From CAYNYF01 sp964401385 (GTDB lineage: Bacteria > Planctomycetota > Phycisphaerae > SM23-33): 47,672 bases of DNA. A program made the position numbers and the translations under genes. The DNA is taken from NCBI GenBank assembly GCA_964401385.1, contig CAYNYF010000030.1:1-47672 (forward strand). Direction: 5' to 3'. Shown one piece after another: positions 32,660-41,858 of this stretch; positions within the stretch are counted from its first letter, which is position 1, and each line of letters begins with the position of its first letter. The notes beneath the pieces were generated by a model. The model was not told the DNA's origin. It saw only the letters and a program-made list of their open reading frames with translations, and did not search any database.

Positions 32660-34318
32660 AAAGGCATCGTCCTGGGTACGTATCGGGCCGGAGACGAGCA
32701 GGCCTGGGCCGACATCGTCAACACGACCGACATGGGCGGCGACTACGACGTTAGCAAGGTCCGCCAATCGCTGACCACCCGTCAGCGGTTCGACCCGGAA
32801 GGTCTTTTCTTCGCCCGCGACGGCGGGACCGGCCGGCCGCTGGCGACGGCGTGTGCGTGGTGGACCGGCGAGTGGGGGCGCCTCCGGCCGACGCTGCACA
32901 TGGTCGCCGGCCGGGGCGAGTCAAAAGGCCGGGGCCTGGGCAAGCTCGTCTGCCAGGCCGTGCTGGACTACTTCGCCCGCCGGGGCGAGAGGGAAGTCAT
33001 CCTCAGCACCGACGACCACCGCCTGCCGGCGCTGGTGACGTACCTGCAACTCGGCTGGCTGCCGATGCGTTTCGTCCGGGGGGAAGACCACCTCGGCCGG
33101 TGGGAGGCGATCTTCGGAAAACTCTCGGGCAAGTGCGGCCCGCTGCGCTTCGCGGGGAAAGGAAGGGCGATCCCCGTGGCCGTTTTGGGCCTGGGCCGGG
33201 GCGCCGGCCTGGCGGGCTACGTGCAGGCCCACTGCGCAGGGCAGATCGTGGCCGCCTGCGACGTCGCCGAGGACGCCCGCCGACGGTTCGCCGAGCGATT
33301 CGGGCTCCGAAAGGTCGACAGCCGGCTCGAGGCCCTGCTGGACAGCTCGGCCGAGGCCGTCATCGTCGCCACTGACTGCCCCGACCACGCCCGCCCGGCC
33401 GTCGCCGCCCTGCGCGCGGGCAAGGACGTCCTCAGCGAGGTAACGGCCTTTCACACGCCCGCCGAGGGCGTTGAGCTCATCGAGACGATCGAGCAGACAC
33501 GCCGGGCATACATGCTGGCGGAAAACTGCCTCTACAGCAACGCCATGTACGACCTGGCCTATCAGGCCGTCACCGGCGCCCTGGGCCGGTTGCAGTACGC
33601 CGAGGGCGATTACGTCCACGACATCCGCAGCCTGATGGCCCGCGCCGGGCAGAGACACTGGCGCGGCTGGCTGCCGCCGCTGTTCTATTGCACACACCCG
33701 CTGGGCCCCATTCTGCGAGCCCGTCAACTCGCGGCAGGTCCCCGGTCCCCGCGTGAGCGCCCGGTGCGCGTGGTCGCAATGCACACCGGCAGCAAGGTGG
33801 AAAAGACCCAAGGCGGGATCGACATGGGGGCCATGTTGATCCAGTGCTCTGACGGTTCGGCCGTGCGAATCGCCGCCGGCTTCGCCGTCAACCGCGAGCC
33901 GTCCAGCCTGTGGGTCTGCTTCTACGGGACCAAGGCATCGCTGGAAACGGACCGTTGGGAGGAAAAAGTGCACCTGTACCGGCCCGAGAACAGAGACGCC
34001 GCGGGCCCGACGTCCTACCGGCCGGCCGGGGGGGACAGGCGCCCTTATACCACTGCCGGGCACTTCGGCGCCGATCCGCGGATGATGGAATACTGGATCG
34101 AGTCCCTCGCCAACGGCCTGGTCATGCCCGTGGACGTCTACGAGGCCGCCGACATGACGATGCCGGGCATTCTCGGCCATCGATCCAGCCTGACCGGGTC
34201 ACAACCGATCGAGCTGCCCGACCTGCGAGACCCGGCCGGCAGGGAGGCCTGCCGTCGCGACCGGGCCCGGCCGGACCCGGCGGACCCGACAAAACTGACC
34301 GACACATCACCGGCTTGA
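32594..34318 (+). CDS. GNAT acetyltransferase–Gfo/Idh oxidoreductase fusion
   Basis: The ATG at 32594 follows AGGAAGGAG. Residues 24-175 form a GNAT domain (ESKGRGLGKLVCQAVLDYFA is the acetyl-CoA loop; LVTYLQLGWLPM is the GNAT C-terminal motif). Residues 192-530 form a Gfo/Idh/MocA dehydrogenase with the Rossmann loop VLGLGRGAGLAG (197-208), VIVATDCPDHARPAVAALRAG and GHFGADPRMMEYWIESLANG. The usual EKP catalytic motif reads SEVTAFHTP, so the key lysine is missing. It probably modifies or binds a sugar, but activity of the second half is uncertain. It is divergent from the sulfatase and they share a promoter region. Confidence 0.82.
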   Translation: MPVQQLRMVNPDPGSAGQPRPPKGIVLGTYRAGDEQAWADIVNTTDMGGDYDVSKVRQSLTTRQRFDPEGLFFARDGGTGRPLATACAWWTGEWGRLRPTLHMVAGRGESKGRGLGKLVCQAVLDYFARRGEREVILSTDDHRLPALVTYLQLGWLPMRFVRGEDHLGRWEAIFGKLSGKCGPLRFAGKGRAIPVAVLGLGRGAGLAGYVQAHCAGQIVAACDVAEDARRRFAERFGLRKVDSRLEALLDSSAEAVIVATDCPDHARPAVAALRAGKDVLSEVTAFHTPAEGVELIETIEQTRRAYMLAENCLYSNAMYDLAYQAVTGALGRLQYAEGDYVHDIRSLMARAGQRHWRGWLPPLFYCTHPLGPILRARQLAAGPRSPRERPVRVVAMHTGSKVEKTQGGIDMGAMLIQCSDGSAVRIAAGFAVNREPSSLWVCFYGTKASLETDRWEEKVHLYRPENRDAAGPTSYRPAGGDRRPYTTAGHFGADPRMMEYWIESLANGLVMPVDVYEAADMTMPGILGHRSSLTGSQPIELPDLRDPAGREACRRDRARPDPADPTKLTDTSPA

Positions 34319-34397
34319 GGGATTGCCACACGACCTCAAGAGAGGCCGTTTCACCCGCAGGGAGATTGCGGGAAGGCCCCCATAGGGTCGCCCGTCC

Positions 34398-35417
34398 CTA
34401 GCAGATCCGCGGCAGCTCTTCCCCATAGGGCATTTGCACGACGCGCCGCCCGCCGGCGCGGGTGATCATTTCCACAAACGGCAACTCGGCGAGGGGCCCC
34501 ACGGCGCCGATCACGGCGGCGTCGCCGGCGATATCGTGGCGCGCCAGGATTTCAACCGCCGCTTGAGCCGAATCATCGGCCACCACGGCAACCAACTTGC
34601 CCTCGTTGGCAATAGTGAGCAGGTCGAGGCCAAGCATCTCGGCCGCCGCCCTGGCGGTCGGGTCGGTGGGTATGGCCTGCGCGCGGATCTCGATGCTTCG
34701 CCCGGTCGCGGTGGACAGCTCGGCCAGCGTAGCCGCCAAGCCCCCTCGCGTCGGGTCGCGCATCCACCTGAGCTTCTCTGCCAGGTGCCGGATCAAAGAC
34801 GACGCGAGGTCGTGGATCGGGGCGCAGTCGCTTTCGAGCGAGGCGGCCACGCTCAAGCCCTTGCGCTGGCACATGACGGCCAGCCCGTGTTGGCCCAGCG
34901 GCCCGCTCAGGACGACGGCATCGCCTTCCCGGACACGGTCGAAGCCGACTCTGGCGCCGGCAAGCAGCACCCCGACGCCGGCGGTGTTGATCGTCAGTCC
35001 CGGCTCGCCCCGGCGCTCGACGACCTTGGTGTCGCCGGTGACGATCGTCACGCCGGCCTCCGTTGCCGCCGTGCCGGCCGAAACCATGAGCCGGCGAAGA
35101 AGCTCAACATCCAGGCCCTCTTCCAACACCAGTGCCATGCTCAGGGCGACCGGGGCCGCGCCGCAGACAGCCAGATCGTTGATCGTCCCGCAGACGCTGA
35201 GCTTGCCGATGTCGCCGCCCGGGAATACCAGCGGGTCGACGACGTAGCTGTCGGTGGTGAAGAGCACCGGCCGACCGCCGGTGGCGACCGCCGCCGCGTC
35301 GGTCAAGGATGCGGCATTCTGACCGCCGAGGGCCGGCAGGATCACCTCGGTGATCAGCTCAGAGGTCAACTGTCCGCCGCCGCCGTGGGCCAGGACGATC
35401 TTTTCGGCCCGGCTCAT
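34398..35417 (-). CDS. hypE: Hydrogenase maturation protein HypE
   Basis: The 339-residue product is a complete PurM-like ATPase. It has IVLAHGGGGQLTSELI, FTTDSYVVDPLVFPGGDIGK, the VTGDTKVVERR region and the essential C-terminal PYGEELPRIC, whose terminal Cys carries the carbamoyl/cyano group. HypE dehydrates the carbamoyl group delivered by HypF to make CN ligands of the NiFe site. Its start overlaps hypD's stop by four bases. Confidence 0.98.
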   Translation of the reverse strand: MSRAEKIVLAHGGGGQLTSELITEVILPALGGQNAASLTDAAAVATGGRPVLFTTDSYVVDPLVFPGGDIGKLSVCGTINDLAVCGAAPVALSMALVLEEGLDVELLRRLMVSAGTAATEAGVTIVTGDTKVVERRGEPGLTINTAGVGVLLAGARVGFDRVREGDAVVLSGPLGQHGLAVMCQRKGLSVAASLESDCAPIHDLASSLIRHLAEKLRWMRDPTRGGLAATLAELSTATGRSIEIRAQAIPTDPTARAAAEMLGLDLLTIANEGKLVAVVADDSAQAAVEILARHDIAGDAAVIGAVGPLAELPFVEMITRAGGRRVVQMPYGEELPRIC

Positions 35418-36514
35418 GACTTCGCTCCCGCGCCCTGGTGTCGAGAGTACTTATACGCGGCCGCGCACGCCCCCTCCGAGGAAACCATGCAGGGCCCGAC
35501 CGGCTCGCGCGGCGTGCACCTCGTGCCGAACAGGGCGCAGTCGACAGGGAGGCATCGCCCGCAGATGACGTCGCCGCAGCGGCAGCCGGGAAGCTCGTAA
35601 TCGTCGATTTCCGGCATCTCGAACCGTCGGGCGGCATCGAAGTCAGCGAAGGTATCTTTCAGCGCCAGGCCGCTTTGCGGGATCACCCCCAATGCCCGCC
35701 AGGGCGCGTCAACGACCTCGAACACCTGATGGATGACCGCCAGGGCCTTTGTGTTCCCCTCGGCCGTTACCAGCGGATAAACCGTGCATGCCGCCGGGGC
35801 GCCCCCGGCAAGCTGCCGCAGGATTTCCAGAAGCCCGGCGAAGATCTGCTCGTCCTCAAAGCCCGCCACGACGCAGGGACGACGATGCGTATCGACGATG
35901 GGTTGGTACGCCTGGTAGCCGATGATGACGCTGACGTGGCCCGGACAGAGGAACCCGTCGATTCGCACGTCCGGTTGGCTAAGCAGCGCCTGCATCGCGG
36001 GCGGGATGAGCTTATGGGCGCAGAAGGCCGAGAAGTTCTTCAGCCCTTCGCGGCGGGCCTGCTGAAGGGCCAGGGCCGTGGCCGGCGCCGTGGTTTCAAA
36101 ACCGACGGCAAGGAAGACCACTTCCTCCTCGCACCGGCGCCGGGCGAGGTCGACTGCCTCGTGGGCGGCATAGACTACCTCCACGGTGGCTCCCGCCGAC
36201 CGCGCCTGCTCCAACGAACCGAGTTTGCCCGGCACGCGGACCATGTCGCCATAGGTCGCGATGATCACGTCCCGCCGCTGCCGGGCCAGATGGACCGCCC
36301 GATCTATATACGTCTGGTCCGTAACACAGACCGGACAGCCGGGTCCGCTGATCAAGCGGAGTCCTTCCGGGAACAGGTCGCGCAGCCCGCCCCGGCTGAT
36401 GGCGACCGTGTGGGTGCCGCAGACCTCCATCAACTGCACGGACGGCCCGAGACGTTCGACGACAGTTGGCCAGACCTCCTGAATGCCTTCCCGGATCGTC
36501 TCGAAGCGATTCAT
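35414..36514 (-). CDS. hypD: Hydrogenase maturation protein HypD
   Basis: The 366-residue product has MEVCGTHTVAISRGGLRDLF, the GPGCPVCVT motif, FLAVGFETTAPATALAL and the C-terminal cysteine series binding the 4Fe-4S cluster (GCRCGDVICGRCLP...CALFGTRC). HypD assembles the Fe(CN)2CO unit with HypC. Its start overlaps hypC's stop (ATGA) and its stop overlaps hypE's start, so the three are translationally coupled. Confidence 0.98.
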   Translation of the reverse strand: MNRFETIREGIQEVWPTVVERLGPSVQLMEVCGTHTVAISRGGLRDLFPEGLRLISGPGCPVCVTDQTYIDRAVHLARQRRDVIIATYGDMVRVPGKLGSLEQARSAGATVEVVYAAHEAVDLARRRCEEEVVFLAVGFETTAPATALALQQARREGLKNFSAFCAHKLIPPAMQALLSQPDVRIDGFLCPGHVSVIIGYQAYQPIVDTHRRPCVVAGFEDEQIFAGLLEILRQLAGGAPAACTVYPLVTAEGNTKALAVIHQVFEVVDAPWRALGVIPQSGLALKDTFADFDAARRFEMPEIDDYELPGCRCGDVICGRCLPVDCALFGTRCTPREPVGPCMVSSEGACAAAYKYSRHQGAGAKS

Positions 36515-36735
36515 TGACTGTCCAACTCCTGCATTTCACGCAGGATGGCAAAGGTCTCGCGAGCGTCCTCTTCGTCCACGACGGCGATGGCGTAGCCGGC
36601 GTGGACGAGCACCCAGTCGCCCACCTTGGCGTCCGGCGTGAGCGTGATGATTGCCTCGGCCGTAGCGCCGCCCAGCGAGACGATTGCCCTTTCGCCTTCG
36701 ACGGTCTCAATTCTTGTCGGTACTGCTAGGCACAT
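36511..36735 (-). CDS. hypC: Hydrogenase maturation chaperone HypC
   Basis: The 74-residue protein starts MCLAVPTRIETVEGERAIVS; the N-terminal Met-Cys is the essential cysteine that binds the iron unit. VGDWVLVHAGYAIAVVDEEDA completes the HypC/HupF fold. The ATG (36735) lies 29 bases inside the end of hypF. Confidence 0.97.
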   Translation of the reverse strand: MCLAVPTRIETVEGERAIVSLGGATAEAIITLTPDAKVGDWVLVHAGYAIAVVDEEDARETFAILREMQELDSQ

Positions 36736-39139
36736 GGCGCCTTCTCCGTGGTACCCACTTCGGTTCAGTTGAAAAGCGATGGGCGGCCACCACCGCCTGT
36801 CCCAGCGCCACTCCGCCGTCGTTGCACGGGACATTCTGATGCATGAGCACGGCCAGACCCTCAGCGTCCAACAACCGCTTCAACCGCCGCCGCAAGTATC
36901 GGTTGGAGAAACAGCCGCCGGAAAAAGCGACGGTCCTCAGGCCGGTGGCTTCCACCGCCCGGCGGGTCGCCGCAAACAGGAAGGCGGCGACGGTATTATG
37001 GAACTTAGCCGAGACCACGCTCGTCGGCGCGGCGTCTCGGAGATCCTCGACAATCGCCCGGATCATCGGCCTGTAGTCTATCTCGAAAGGATCCGTCCCC
37101 GTCAAGACGAACGGATACTCGTCCTCCACGCCCTCGGCCGCGGCGCCTTCCAGGAGCATGGGGGCCTGCCCTTCAAACCGATTGGCCTCAGCCAGGCCGC
37201 ACATCGCGGCGACGGCATCGAAGAACCTGCCCAGGGAGCTGGTCTGGGGGCAGTTGGCCCCGGCGTCGAGCTGCTCGAACAGCAGGCGCCGCCGCTCGTC
37301 GACCGCCAGGCGCCGCGCGATGGGAAGATTCTGCCCCCCTCGGCCGAAGGTCTCACGCAGCAGCGAAAGCGCCGGCCGGACTGTCTCGACCGCCGCGGCG
37401 TCCCCGCCGGGAAGCGGGAAGTACCGTAAATGCCCCAGGCGGACAAAATCCACCACCGACGTCCGCAGGATCTCGCAGCCCCAGACGGCTCCGTCGGTCC
37501 CGTAGCCCGTTCCGTCGCAACAGAGCCCGATGACTTCGTCGGTAAAGCCACACTCGGCCATGCAGGAGACGATATGCGCGTGATGATGCTGGACCCGCAG
37601 GAGAGCCAGTGCCGGCCGTCCGGCCAGTTCGCCCCTGGCTCTGCGCAGCGCGTACTCGGTGGAAAGGTATCCCGGATGAGAGTCGGCCACGATAATTTCA
37701 GGCTGTAGATCGAACAGCAGCTCCAGGTCATTGACCACGTGCATGAAATGTCGATAGTTGCGCCCGTCCTTGAGATCGCCAATGTGCTCGCTCAGGACGG
37801 CCTGCCCGGCCCGGTATAGACAGACGGTATTCTTCAGCTCGCCCCCGACAGCCAAGACGGTGGGGCCGCCTTCGCCGCCGACGCCAGGGGGCATCAAGCG
37901 CGATCCCATTTCCGACGTGTCAGAAGGACGTCTGCAAACCTCTACGGGCTGGGGCGCATACCCGCGCGCGCGCCGGAAGATCACAGGCGCTCCACACGCG
38001 TCCGCCTGGACCACGCTGTCGTCCAGGCTTCGCTGGATTTGCCGGTTGTGCAGCAGAATCGCATCGGCGATCCGGCCCAGGTGGGCGATGGCGTCCTCGT
38101 TATCCTTGACCAGCGGCTCGTCGGAGACGTTGCCGGAGGTCATCACCAGCGGCGGCAGGTTGCAGGCAAAAAGCAGGTGGTGCAGCGGCGTATACGGCAG
38201 CATGATCCCCAGCGCGGGAAGTCCCGGCGCGACGGCCTCCGCCACCCGAATGCCGGGGGCCCTTCTCCGGGGCAGGAGAAGGATCGGGCACTTCGGCCCG
38301 GTCATGAGATTCCTGGCGCCGTCGTCAAGCTGGCAGAGCTGACGTGCTTGCTCCAGGTCTTTGACCATCAATGCGAACGGCTTGGCGTCCCTGCTCTTCC
38401 GCATTCTCAAGCGGCGGACGACATGTTCGTCGTCGGCGCGGCAGGCAAGGTGGAACCCGCCTAGGCCCTTGATCGCGATGATTCGCCCGCGACGGATCAG
38501 ATCTGCCGCCGCAACGATCGGCTCCTCGCAGAGGATCTGCCGGCCGTGAGAATCGGTCAGCCAGCAGCTCGGGCCGCACACGGGACAGGCGATCGGCTGG
38601 GCGTGGAAACGGCGGTCACCGGGCTCGGCGTACTGCGACGCGCACAACCGGCACATCGAGAAATCCACCATGGTGGTGTTCGGCCGGTCGTAAGGGATTC
38701 GTTTGATGATGGTATACCGCGGCCCGCAGTTGGTGCAGTTGATGAACGGATATCGATGCCGCGGATCAGCAGTGTCGAAAAGTTCCCTGAGACAGTCCGC
38801 GCAGGTCGCCGTGTCCACCGTCACCTGAGCGTCACTCAACTCTCCGCCGGCGCTGGGACGAATCTCAAATGCCTTTTCGCCGGATTGGACCGCGAGATCC
38901 TCCCGCCGAAATCGGCGGACTTCCGCCAGCGGCGGCAGTTCCCCCGAAAGACGACGGCGGAAGGCCTCCAGTTCGTCGGGGCCGCCCTGTACTTCGATCG
39001 TCGCCCCGGATGCATCGTTCACCACGAACCCGGTGAGGTTCAGCGATCGGGCCAGACGGTAAACAAACGGGCGAAACCCAACGCCCTGGACCTGCCCGGT
39101 AACGTGGAAACGACTGCGCTCCAGCAAATTACAGCCCAT
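36707..39139 (-). CDS. hypF: Carbamoyltransferase HypF
   Basis: The 810-residue protein has the standard order: acylphosphatase domain (VTGQVQGVGFRPFVYRLA, 13-30), zinc-finger pairs CADC, CTNC, CRLC and CPVC, a YrdC/Sua5-like domain (IAIKGLGGFHLACRADDEHV) and a Kae1-like domain (RVQHHHAHIVSCMAECG, LCCDGTGYGTDGAVWG). HypF makes the carbamoyl-AMP used to produce cyanide ligands. It leads the hypF-C-D-E operon. hypA and hypB for nickel insertion are not present. Confidence 0.98.
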   Translation of the reverse strand: MGCNLLERSRFHVTGQVQGVGFRPFVYRLARSLNLTGFVVNDASGATIEVQGGPDELEAFRRRLSGELPPLAEVRRFRREDLAVQSGEKAFEIRPSAGGELSDAQVTVDTATCADCLRELFDTADPRHRYPFINCTNCGPRYTIIKRIPYDRPNTTMVDFSMCRLCASQYAEPGDRRFHAQPIACPVCGPSCWLTDSHGRQILCEEPIVAAADLIRRGRIIAIKGLGGFHLACRADDEHVVRRLRMRKSRDAKPFALMVKDLEQARQLCQLDDGARNLMTGPKCPILLLPRRRAPGIRVAEAVAPGLPALGIMLPYTPLHHLLFACNLPPLVMTSGNVSDEPLVKDNEDAIAHLGRIADAILLHNRQIQRSLDDSVVQADACGAPVIFRRARGYAPQPVEVCRRPSDTSEMGSRLMPPGVGGEGGPTVLAVGGELKNTVCLYRAGQAVLSEHIGDLKDGRNYRHFMHVVNDLELLFDLQPEIIVADSHPGYLSTEYALRRARGELAGRPALALLRVQHHHAHIVSCMAECGFTDEVIGLCCDGTGYGTDGAVWGCEILRTSVVDFVRLGHLRYFPLPGGDAAAVETVRPALSLLRETFGRGGQNLPIARRLAVDERRRLLFEQLDAGANCPQTSSLGRFFDAVAAMCGLAEANRFEGQAPMLLEGAAAEGVEDEYPFVLTGTDPFEIDYRPMIRAIVEDLRDAAPTSVVSAKFHNTVAAFLFAATRRAVEATGLRTVAFSGGCFSNRYLRRRLKRLLDAEGLAVLMHQNVPCNDGGVALGQAVVAAHRFSTEPKWVPRRRRHVPSSTDKN

Positions 39140-39316
39140 TCAAAAACGCTTTCCTGCTGAATTCTACGCCCCAAGCCGGCCAACGGCCATTGCCGGCCGG
39201 CCAGACGCAAGCCCAGTGTATCACCATGTCGTGCTCTTGGGGGAAAGCATTTGGCCGGCCTGCGGCAGGGCCGAAGGCCATTTGACATCTCGCGTCCAGG
39301 CCGCTACCTAGGAACT

Positions 39317-40159
39317 ATGCGGATTCGCCGAACTGTGCTTTGGGTATTGGCGATCACCTTCCTGGCCGTGGTGGTGGCGGCGGGGATGATTTACGCCATG
39401 GCCTGCCGCATACCCCCCGCATACCACTACAGAGCCCTGACGGCCGAGGAGCAAAAGGAATCGCTGGACAGCCTTATCGCCGATCATATCTTTCACCGGT
39501 TCGGCAACAAGGCCGGTGCGGGGCTGCCCTTTACCTGGACCATCACTGCCGCCCGGGCCAACGAATACCTGGCCTCATTGGATGCGGTCGGGTCCCTGTG
39601 TGAGCCGCCGACTTACCCGAGCCTGGAGATGGAGCGCGCGGGCCTTTCCGGACCAGCAGTGGCAATGCACCAGGGCGTACTGACGTTGATGGTCCACGCC
39701 AAACGCTACGACAAGATCTTTAGCACAGACCTGGCGTTCGACTTCAACGGACAAGGAGACCTGACAGCCCGAACGCTGGCGATGCGGGTTGGCGTCATGC
39801 CCGTGCCTCAGTCTTTCCTGGGCAAGCTTCATCAACAGATCCGGCGACAGTTGGCCGAGCATCTCGCCAAGGCCGAGAAGGTCCGTGACCGACGCATAGG
39901 CCCGGTTCCCGTCGGCGATTTCGCAAAGCTCCTGCGAAACATCATTCGCATGGCGGACGGCGAATGTATTCGCCCGGAGTTGGTCTGGCCGCTTGGCAAG
40001 CATCGGGTGCGGATCGACCGGGTGGAGATTTCAGAGGGGAAGCTCAGCATCCACTTCGTGCCGGTCAGTCGTGCCAGGCCGGCGACCGCCACCGCTCCGG
40101 TTCAGCTCGGCGCGGCGCGGACTCCCCGCCCGCCAAGGGGCGGCGACGGCAGAGAGTAA
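39317..40159 (+). CDS. Membrane-anchored protein of unknown function
   Basis: The ATG at 39317 has AGGAACT just upstream. The roughly 280-residue product starts with MRIRRTVLWVLAITF and a membrane helix, then a soluble part that is probably periplasmic or extracytoplasmic. Features are PPAYHYRALTAEEQKESLDS, TWTITAARANEYLAS and a late EISEGKLSIHFVPVSRA strand. The plan resembles planctomycete or Gram-negative proteins with an N-terminal anchor and a beta-rich domain, but I do not recognise a named family. Divergent from hypF. Confidence 0.75.
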   Translation: MRIRRTVLWVLAITFLAVVVAAGMIYAMACRIPPAYHYRALTAEEQKESLDSLIADHIFHRFGNKAGAGLPFTWTITAARANEYLASLDAVGSLCEPPTYPSLEMERAGLSGPAVAMHQGVLTLMVHAKRYDKIFSTDLAFDFNGQGDLTARTLAMRVGVMPVPQSFLGKLHQQIRRQLAEHLAKAEKVRDRRIGPVPVGDFAKLLRNIIRMADGECIRPELVWPLGKHRVRIDRVEISEGKLSIHFVPVSRARPATATAPVQLGAARTPRPPRGGDGRE

Positions 40160-40364
40160 AGGTCATGTCGTCGCGGGCGACCAGCCGGAACGCGTCGCGG
40201 TCGAGTACTTCGCCTCGTTCGTCTTCTGCAGCCGCCGGGGGCCCTCGCCATCGCCAGAGCGTAAGTGCATGACAAATAGCCCTGGCATCGTGTAGGATAG
40301 TACGCGCGCGGGTGAGCGAAGAAAGCAACCAAGCCGGTTAGGCCACAAGACGGGATAATGGATC

Positions 40365-40718
40365 ATGAAAACAATACTCTTGGTTGGGGCCGTTGTTTTG
40401 AGTTGCGGAGTGATACTGCCGGGTTGTGGGTCACCAAGCCCGGCGGAGCTTGTCAAAGCCGGCATCAGTGAATTCCAGCTCGGCCGGCCGGACACAGCCA
40501 AGGAGATGCTACAGCGGGCGCTTGCCCAAGAGCCCTCCCATCCCGCCGCGCTGTTCTACATGGCCCGTATCCACCACGCCCAGAAGTCCTACGTTCAGGC
40601 GATCTACTACTATCAGTGCTGTCTGGACGCCGACCCGGCTAACCTCGAGGCGGCCAATTATCTTCGCCAGGCCCAGCAGGAGGCCGGTAGTGCCGGTGGG
40701 GCCCCGGGTGGCGCCTGA
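40365..40718 (+). CDS. TPR-repeat lipoprotein
   Basis: The 117-residue product has a lipoprotein signal (VVLSCGVILPGC, Cys21). Two tetratricopeptide repeats follow: ISEFQLGRPDTAKEMLQRAL and AALFYMARIHHAQKSYVQAI with YYQCCLDADPANLEAANYL. The tail is Gly/Ala-rich. TPR lipoproteins act as scaffolds in the envelope. Its partner cannot be inferred from context. Confidence 0.85.
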   Translation: MKTILLVGAVVLSCGVILPGCGSPSPAELVKAGISEFQLGRPDTAKEMLQRALAQEPSHPAALFYMARIHHAQKSYVQAIYYYQCCLDADPANLEAANYLRQAQQEAGSAGGAPGGA

Positions 40719-40826
40719 CGGAGTTTTCCAACTGGTTGTGGCGGGTTTACGTTCGGCGGCCGGCCAGACCGTCTCCGGGAGCGCTCACGACTCGTCGGCG
40801 CTGGGGCTTCTGGTGCGGATTCCCCG

Positions 40827-41027
40827 CTATTGCGAATCGACCTGCCCCTCGATCTTCCCGTAGCCCAGGGCCGCAAGGAGCATGACCGTCAAGGCGGAGA
40901 TGCGAAGGGCGGCCGTTGCGATCGCGGATTCGTGCTGAGGGTAGAACAACGCCACCACAGCGGCGACCTGCACGGCAAAGGCGGTGAGGAATTTCCTCGA
41001 CGAGATTCGTTGCAGAAATGAACGCAT
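40827..41027 (-). CDS. Small holin-like membrane protein
   Basis: The 66-residue product has two hydrophobic helices (FLTAFAVQVAAVVALF and ALRISALTVMLLAALGY) with a basic N-terminus (MRSFLQRISSRK). Size and topology fit phage holins. It is last in the minus-strand phage-like series. Family not certain. Confidence 0.6.
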   Translation of the reverse strand: MRSFLQRISSRKFLTAFAVQVAAVVALFYPQHESAIATAALRISALTVMLLAALGYGKIEGQVDSQ

Positions 41028-41098
41028 GGCTTTGTCCTCTTGTTGATGCAGCGGCGTTAACTGGAATGCCGGCGCCGGCGAGTCGTGCTGCCGGGCCG

Positions 41099-41356
41099 TT
41101 AAAGGCCGAGAATCCCTCGGAGGATCGGGCCGGCCAACTCGGCCAGTTCGCCCAACAGACTCAGCTCGTTCTGGTCACGGTGATATGCGGCGATGGCCTG
41201 GCGATAGCCGTCGGTGCTCCGGAGCGACTCGACCGTCTGATCGGTCAGGCGTATCCGGTCAATCACGGCCGCCAGCGACGGATGTTCGGCGGCCCACTCG
41301 TCGAATGCTCCGCCAACGGCGGCGGCGACGGTCTCATTGATTTTCGCTTCCGTCAT
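41099..41356 (-). CDS. Small protein of phage-like cluster
   Basis: From ATG 41356 (GGAGACTC upstream) the 85-residue product is acidic and helical (MTEAKINETVAAAVGGAFDE ... LSLLGELAELAGPILRGILG). The start overlaps the end of the preceding lipoprotein gene. No family recognised; its C-terminus is amphipathic. Confidence 0.6.
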   Translation of the reverse strand: MTEAKINETVAAAVGGAFDEWAAEHPSLAAVIDRIRLTDQTVESLRSTDGYRQAIAAYHRDQNELSLLGELAELAGPILRGILGL

Positions 41357-41858
41357 GGATGAGTCTCCTTTGCAGGGACATGACAAACTGCCTGGCACGT
41401 CCGGTCAGAGTGGAATGCAGGATGATCAGATCTCTCGCTAGGTCCAAGGCCTCCGCCCCGGCCGAGAGGTTGTCCAGATGCGTGACATGCGCTGTTTCCA
41501 CGCGGCGCCGTTGTTCGGCAAGCGCGTCGCGGCCGATGGCGTAGCCCTTGCGGGCGGAGATGACCCAATCCGCCGTCAGCCGGACCGGTCGACCCGCCGA
41601 GTCGGCGATCCCTCCAGCCTCGACGAGCTTCACATCCGCGTCGAAAGCCGCATCCAATGCCACCTTGGTGCTTTCCAGACGCTGAAGCGCCTCGGCGTGA
41701 CGGGCGGAATCGTACTGTCCGGCATCCGTCAGCGCCTCCCGCGCGACGGAGATGAGCTCCAGCGTCGCTGGCGGCGTCCCGCATCCGGGGCAGATGGCAA
41801 TCGAGATCCATGCCGCCACGAGGCAAGACCACCCGAGCGACTTATGGTTTGCGACCAT
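41334..41858 (-). CDS. Lipoprotein of phage-like lysis region
   Basis: The 174-residue protein has a signal peptide with a lipobox-like CPGC (Cys26) and a long helical periplasmic part (EALQRLESTKVALDAAFDAD). A lipoprotein next to holin-like genes might serve as an outer-membrane spanin-like component; this is inference only. Overlaps on both sides show tight translational coupling. Confidence 0.6.
   Translation of the reverse strand: MVANHKSLGWSCLVAAWISIAICPGCGTPPATLELISVAREALTDAGQYDSARHAEALQRLESTKVALDAAFDADVKLVEAGGIADSAGRPVRLTADWVISARKGYAIGRDALAEQRRRVETAHVTHLDNLSAGAEALDLARDLIILHSTLTGRARQFVMSLQRRLIHDGSENQ

Noticed and set aside
32921..34180. Minus-strand frame opposite the GNAT-Gfo/Idh gene
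   Set aside because: Antisense shadow; composition is low-complexity and the plus strand holds clear acetyltransferase and Rossmann motifs.
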